Both the position numbers and the translations under genes were made by a program. From positions 1 through 36,034 of the forward strand of contig CATJCP010000372.1 of assembly GCA_949737515.1 (NCBI GenBank): a stretch of 36,034 nt of DNA, read 5' to 3'. This document shows, in pieces, positions 32,209-36,034 of this stretch (its first letter is position 1; every line of letters begins with the position of its first letter). The notes beneath the pieces are model-generated. The model did no database searches, was not told the DNA's origin, and saw only the letters and a program-made list of their open reading frames with translations. This stretch comes from an uncultured Oscillospiraceae bacterium. GTDB lineage: Bacteria > Bacillota > Clostridia > Oscillospirales > Ruminococcaceae.

Positions 32209-34029
32209 TTGATTAGAAATGATTTGAGGAATATTGCCATTATTGCCCACGTAGACCATGGCAAAACCACTTTGGTAAACGAGCTGCTCAAACAAGGGGG
32301 CGCGTTCCGGGAAAACCAGGTGGTAGAGGACCGGGTTATGGACTCCAACGCCTTGGAGAGGGAACGGGGGATTACCATCCTCGCCAAAAATACCGCCGCC
32401 TATTATGAGGATGTAAAGATCAATATCATTGATACCCCCGGCCACGCCGACTTCGGCGGGGAGGTGGAACGGGTGCTGAAGATGGTCAACGGGGTTCTGC
32501 TGTTGGTGGACGCCTTTGAAGGCCCTATGCCCCAGACCCGCTTTGTCCTGCAGAAGTCCTTGGAGCTGGGGCACAAGGTCATTGTGGTGGTCAACAAGGT
32601 GGACCGTCCCGACGCCCGTCCCGACGAGATTGAGGATGAGGTGCTGGAGCTGTTTATGGAGCTCAACGCCACCGATGAACAGCTGGACAGCCCCTTTGTC
32701 TATTGCTCCGCCAGGGCAGGGACCGCCTCCCTGGACCCCCATCAGCAGACCGAAAGTTTAAAGCCCCTGTTCGACACCATCCTGGAGCACATCCCCGCCC
32801 CGGAGGGGGAACCGGATGCCCCCTTCCAGATGTTGGTCTCTTCCATCGACTACAACGAATATGTGGGGCGGATTGCCATTGGGCGGATTGAACGGGGCGT
32901 GGTCCATCCCAACCAGGAGGTAGCCATCTGCGACTACCACAACCCGGATACCAACTATAAGGGAAAGATCGTCACCCTGTACCAGATCGACGGGCTCAAA
33001 CGAGTTCCGGCAGAGGAAGCCAAGGTTGGGGATATTGTATGCGTATCAGGCATTGAAAATGTGACCATCGGCGAGACACTGACCGCGCCGGAGGCGGTGG
33101 AGCCCCTGCCCTTTGTCAAGATCAGCGAGCCCACTGTGGAGATGACCTTCTCGGTCAACGACAGCCCCTTTGCAGGCCGGGAAGGAAAGTTTGTCACCTC
33201 CCGCCATATCCGGGACCGGCTGTTCCGGGAGCTGCTGAAGGACGTCTCCCTGCGCGTCAGCGAAACTGACACCACCGAAAGCTTCCGGGTTGCAGGACGG
33301 GGAGAGATGCACCTGTCCATCCTGATAGAGAACATGCGCCGGGAGGGCTACGAGTTCCAGGTGAGCACCCCCCGGGTGTTGTTCCATGATGTAGAGGGGG
33401 TCCGCCACGAGCCCATGGAGCGGCTGATTGTGGACGTGCCCGCCGACTGCGTGGGGGCTGTGATGGAGAAGATGGGGACCCGCAAGGCAGAGCTCCAGTC
33501 CATGGATCCCCAGGGGACCCGGACCCAGCTGGAGTTTATCATCCCCTCCCGGGGCCTGTTTGGGTACCGGAACGAATTCCTGACCGACACCAAGGGGGAG
33601 GGAATTATGAATACCCTCTTTGAGGGCTACGAGCCCTATAAGGGGGAAATCCCCAAGCGTTCCCAGGGATCCCTCATCGCCTTTGAATCCGGGGAATCGG
33701 TCACCTATGGCCCGTACAACGCCCAGGAGAGAGGGGTGCTGTTTATCCCGGCCGGCATCCCGGTATACGAGGGGATGATCGTCGGCGCAAATCCCAAGGG
33801 GGACGATATGGCGGTAAACGTCTGCAAAAAGAAGCACGTCACCAATATGCGCGCCTCTGGGAGCGACGAGGCGCTGAGGTTGGTCCCCCCCAAGAAGATG
33901 AGCCTGGAGGAGGCGCTGGAATTTATTGCCGACGACGAGCTGGTGGAGGTCACACCCAAAAATATTCGTCTGCGCAAGCAGATCCTGGACAACAACCAGA
34001 GAATGAAGATTGTCAATCGGAAAAGCTGA
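32209..34029 (+). CDS. typA: Translational GTPase TypA/BipA
   Basis: Ribosome-associated GTPase of 606 residues involved in ribosome assembly and stress or cold adaptation. G motifs are AHVDHGKTT (13-21), [13 protein letters not shown] and [10 protein letters not shown]. Domains II and III follow, then the C-terminal domain with the TypA hallmark [47 protein letters not shown]. The start is TTG 32209: GAGGAG lies 8 bases before it, and translation then begins [22 protein letters not shown] as in the family. The frame reaching back to 32140 crosses the leader hairpin. A strong terminator follows. Confidence 0.97.
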   Translation: MIRNDLRNIAIIAHVDHGKTTLVNELLKQGGAFRENQVVEDRVMDSNALERERGITILAKNTAAYYEDVKINIIDTPGHADFGGEVERVLKMVNGVLLLVDAFEGPMPQTRFVLQKSLELGHKVIVVVNKVDRPDARPDEIEDEVLELFMELNATDEQLDSPFVYCSARAGTASLDPHQQTESLKPLFDTILEHIPAPEGEPDAPFQMLVSSIDYNEYVGRIAIGRIERGVVHPNQEVAICDYHNPDTNYKGKIVTLYQIDGLKRVPAEEAKVGDIVCVSGIENVTIGETLTAPEAVEPLPFVKISEPTVEMTFSVNDSPFAGREGKFVTSRHIRDRLFRELLKDVSLRVSETDTTESFRVAGRGEMHLSILIENMRREGYEFQVSTPRVLFHDVEGVRHEPMERLIVDVPADCVGAVMEKMGTRKAELQSMDPQGTRTQLEFIIPSRGLFGYRNEFLTDTKGEGIMNTLFEGYEPYKGEIPKRSQGSLIAFESGESVTYGPYNAQERGVLFIPAGIPVYEGMIVGANPKGDDMAVNVCKKKHVTNMRASGSDEALRLVPPKKMSLEEALEFIADDELVEVTPKNIRLRKQILDNNQRMKIVNRKS

Positions 34030-34037
34030 TAGAATAC

Positions 34038-34072
34038 GAAAAAGCGCGGCAGACAAACTGCCGCGCTTTTTC
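34038..34072. terminator. Terminator between typA and the esterase gene
   Basis: Perfect 15-base stem including GCGCGGCAG/CTGCCGCGC with A and T tails on the two strands. It serves both convergent genes. Confidence 0.95.
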
Positions 34073-34113
34073 ATTGTTGGGCAAAAGTGACATCACGGAT
34101 TCCAATCCATGGA

Positions 34114-34992
34114 TTAGAATCCCTGTCCCGCCAGCCACTCCGAGGCCAACTCCGCCCAATGGGCTGTGTGGGGAACATTCTCCATTCCATAGCTCCCGTC
34201 GTATAGCCCTTGGCCATGACGGCCGCCGGCAAAGGTATGGACCTCAAAGGGGATTCCCCTGTCTGCCAGCTCCTTCCCAAAGTTCATGGCAAACCTGGGG
34301 TCGTCCGCATGGGTTTGGAAGATGAAGAAGGGAGGCGCGTCGTTTCGCATACATTTCAAAGGGTCATGCTCTGCCGCTCTCCTCTGTGCCTCTATATCGT
34401 AGGAAAGACGGGAGGACATCACCGCCGCCCTAGCCATTGCCCCGTAAAACAACAGCGCCGCGTCCGGACGGCTGGACATGCGTTCAATGGGATCAGCGGC
34501 CTGGGGATTGCCGTAATCAAAGTGGGTCGCAGCCAAAGCTGTCAGTATCCCGCCTGCGGAAAAGCCGCTGAGGGCCACTTTATTGGGGTCAATGTTCAGT
34601 TCCTTGGCATGATACCGTACCCAGCGCACTGCCCGCAGGCCGTCGGCACAGGCGTCCATAGGTGTGTGGGGAACACACCGGTAATCCAAAATTGCGGCGT
34701 TGAGCCCCTGTTTTTGGAAGTACTCCGCCACTGGCTTCCCCTCCTGGCGGGATTTAAAGTTAAATCCTCCCCCTGCGCAGATGATGATCAGGCCGCGGGT
34801 TTTGGTTTTCTCCCCCTGGGCTGGGAACATGGCGATGCGGGGCGGGGCCTGACGCTCTGTGGGGATATATCCCGGGGCCCCGTCTTTCCACAGCTCCACG
34901 GGACGGATTCCCTGCTGCTCCAGGTCCTCCCACATTTCAATCCAGGTGAGCTCTCGTTCCAGTTTGTGCTCTTCAAAGCTGATGTCTGCCAT
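34114..34992 (-). CDS. Alpha/beta hydrolase, acetylesterase-like
   Basis: Hydrolase of 292 residues of the BD-FAE/acetyl xylan esterase-like group. The oxyanion region is LIIICAGGGFNF, the nucleophile elbow GFSAGG, the acid in FIFQTHADDPR and the His in FAGGRHGQGLYDG. Its N-terminal part (residues 1-60) is a charged lead-in ELWKDGAPGYIPTE as in family esterases that deacetylate sugars. No signal peptide. ATG 34992 follows AGGAGG at 8 bases. It lies downstream of fucU on the same strand, separated by a terminator, so a role in removing acetyl groups from host or plant sugars is plausible but inferred. Confidence 0.88.
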   Translation of the reverse strand: MADISFEEHKLERELTWIEMWEDLEQQGIRPVELWKDGAPGYIPTERQAPPRIAMFPAQGEKTKTRGLIIICAGGGFNFKSRQEGKPVAEYFQKQGLNAAILDYRCVPHTPMDACADGLRAVRWVRYHAKELNIDPNKVALSGFSAGGILTALAATHFDYGNPQAADPIERMSSRPDAALLFYGAMARAAVMSSRLSYDIEAQRRAAEHDPLKCMRNDAPPFFIFQTHADDPRFAMNFGKELADRGIPFEVHTFAGGRHGQGLYDGSYGMENVPHTAHWAELASEWLAGQGF

Positions 34993-35091
34993 GGTATTTT
35001 CCTCCTGTCAGGTTGTTTTATGGTTATTATACAGCTTGTTTTTGATATGCACAAGAAAATATAGAAAATTTATACAAAAAACATAGAAAAC

Positions 35092-35152
35092 AAAAAGGTT
35101 TTCCCATCCGGCGCCGCTGTCCAAGCGGACACTCCAAATGGGAAAACCTTTT
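35092..35152 (-). terminator. Terminator of the fucose genes
   Basis: Sixteen-base arms (35092-35107 with 35138-35152) enclosing an inner CCGCT/AGCGG hairpin. On the minus strand the outer stem ends AACCTTTTTG. It lies after fucU and before the acetylesterase gene. Confidence 0.8.
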
Positions 35153-35176
35153 AAAGAACCACGGGCGGACCCGATA

Positions 35177-35617
35177 CTAATCGGTCACAACACCTTTTTG
35201 CAGCATGATATTGGCATACAGCGCCTTTTCACCGGTGGCAATAATGGCGTAGGCTTTTTTCGCCTCTTCATAAAAGGCAAACCGCTCAATATGTCCCACC
35301 GCGCTGCCGCCCCGGGGATCGTACTTCCCAATGATCTGGCGATACACATCCCAGATAGGCGTTTCAACCTGATCTCCGGGAACTACCTGCATCAAGCTGA
35401 CCGGCTTTTCAACATAAGTATCCAGGGGGAACAGCTGGAGTATGGCGTCCAGCAGCTGGGGGACGTCATGGCCGTCGCACCGGATCACGATGGCGTCCTT
35501 TCCCATGCTCTCCGCTGGGAAATTGCCGTCGGAAACAACGATCCTGTCCCCATGGCCCATTTCGCACAGAACTTTCAGCAGCTCCGGCGACAGGATTTTA
35601 GGAATCCCTTTCAGCAT
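35177..35617 (-). CDS. fucU: RbsD/FucU family sugar mutarotase (L-fucose mutarotase)
   Basis: Mutarotase of 146 residues interconverting alpha and beta anomers of L-fucose (or related sugars). The family pattern is plain: MLKGIPKILSPELLKVLCEMGHGDRIVVSDGNFPAES (His22 and Asp region), IRCDGHDVPQLLDAILQLFPLD, and the terminal ERFAFYEEAKKAYAIIATGEKALYANIMLQKGVV. ATG 35617 follows GGAGGATAAGCT and lies 18 bases after the fucI stop, so the two genes form an operon. Confidence 0.95.
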   Translation of the reverse strand: MLKGIPKILSPELLKVLCEMGHGDRIVVSDGNFPAESMGKDAIVIRCDGHDVPQLLDAILQLFPLDTYVEKPVSLMQVVPGDQVETPIWDVYRQIIGKYDPRGGSAVGHIERFAFYEEAKKAYAIIATGEKALYANIMLQKGVVTD

Positions 35618-35635
35618 AGCTTATCCTCCCGAATC

Positions 35636-36034
35636 TCAGCGGATGTTCTTGTACATCGGCCCGTAAGCGGAGCAGGCCCTGAAGTCCTGGCCCTCCTTGT
35701 CCATGCCAAAGGCATTCCAGCTGGCAGGACGGAAGATCTTCTCCTCGGGAACGTTGTGCATACAAACGGGGATCCGCAGGATGGAGCATAAGGTGATGAG
35801 GTCTGCGCCGATGTGGCCGTAGCTGATCGCCCCATGGTTGGCGCCCCAGTTGTTCATCACGTCGTAGGCGGATTTAAAGGCTCCCTCTCCAGTCAGGCGG
35901 GGGGCAAACCAGGTGCAGGGCCAGGTGTAGTCTGTGCGCTTCCACAGTTTGTCAGAAACCTCGTCGGGGAGGTTGACAGTCCAGCCCTCGGCGATCTGGA
36001 GAACCGGGCCCAGGCCTTTGACCAGGTTCTGGCG
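35636..36034 (-). CDS. fucI: L-fucose isomerase, C-terminal part (runs off window)
   Basis: The last 132 codons of an open frame entering from the right edge. The sequence reads [18 protein letters not shown], then [80 protein letters not shown]. This is the conserved C-terminal domain of FucI, including the His of NWGANHG, which helps to bind the Mn ion. The enzyme converts L-fucose to L-fuculose. Together with fucU it indicates use of fucose from mucin or plant glycans. The start is outside the window. Confidence 0.96.
   Translation of the reverse strand, partial: RQNLVKGLGPVLQIAEGWTVNLPDEVSDKLWKRTDYTWPCTWFAPRLTGEGAFKSAYDVMNNWGANHGAISYGHIGADLITLCSILRIPVCMHNVPEEKIFRPASWNAFGMDKEGQDFRACSAYGPMYKNIR

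Noticed and set aside
33046-34074. Minus-strand open frame of 342 codons
   Set aside because: Antisense to typA and crosses its terminator.
1-36034. tRNA genes, rRNA genes, CRISPR arrays, transposases
   Set aside because: None were seen on either strand by eye; no regularly spaced repeats and no transposase-like frames.

Overview
The window looks like a chromosomal segment of a gut-type member of the Clostridia. The gene content and moderately high GC suggest the Oscillospiraceae/Ruminococcaceae side, but this is inference from style and synteny, since no rRNA is present. Supporting signs are the Firmicutes gene orders gdpP-rplI-dnaB, tilS-hpt-ftsH and Asp23-fakA, a VanRS-type two-component system, a CBS/DRTGG family II pyrophosphatase, and host/plant glycan genes (fucose isomerase and mutarotase, pectinesterase). 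No tRNA, rRNA, CRISPR array, transposase or phage gene was seen.

Layout. 1-6.6 kb (minus strand): RidA, a BcrAB-like ABC transporter (ATPase plus permease), a VanS/VanR pair, a pectinesterase without signal peptide and an Amidase_6-type protein with a proline-rich tail. Two matching sets of VanR-like boxes lie upstream of vanR and upstream of the ABC genes, so these four genes read as one autoregulated envelope-stress module. 6.8-12.8 kb (plus): an orphan family 5 solute-binding lipoprotein, Asp23/Gls24, FakA, a Qnr-like pentapeptide-repeat protein and an ALDH3-type aldehyde dehydrogenase. 12.9-21.1 kb (plus): housekeeping core with the c-di-AMP phosphodiesterase GdpP, L9, DnaB, TilS, Hpt and FtsH, closed by a 23-bp terminator. 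21.1-22.7 kb (minus): CBS-DRTGG pyrophosphatase.

22.9-27.6 kb (plus) is the most unusual part. It is an A/T-richer three-gene operon: an XRE helix-turn-helix fused to a degenerate PurM/AIR-synthase-like domain, overlapping two half-size ABC exporter subunits. The second exporter gene stops abruptly just after its H-loop region, next to sequence I do not recognise. It looks like an acquired exporter governed by a regulator whose sensor is a retired purine enzyme fold.

27.8-31.8 kb (minus): an esterase, an ATP-grasp ligase, an HD phosphohydrolase and a lipoprotein of unknown function. 32.2-34.0 kb (plus): TypA/BipA GTPase with a TTG start. 34.1 kb to the end (minus): an acetylesterase-like hydrolase, FucU and the C-terminal part of FucI, which runs off the window.
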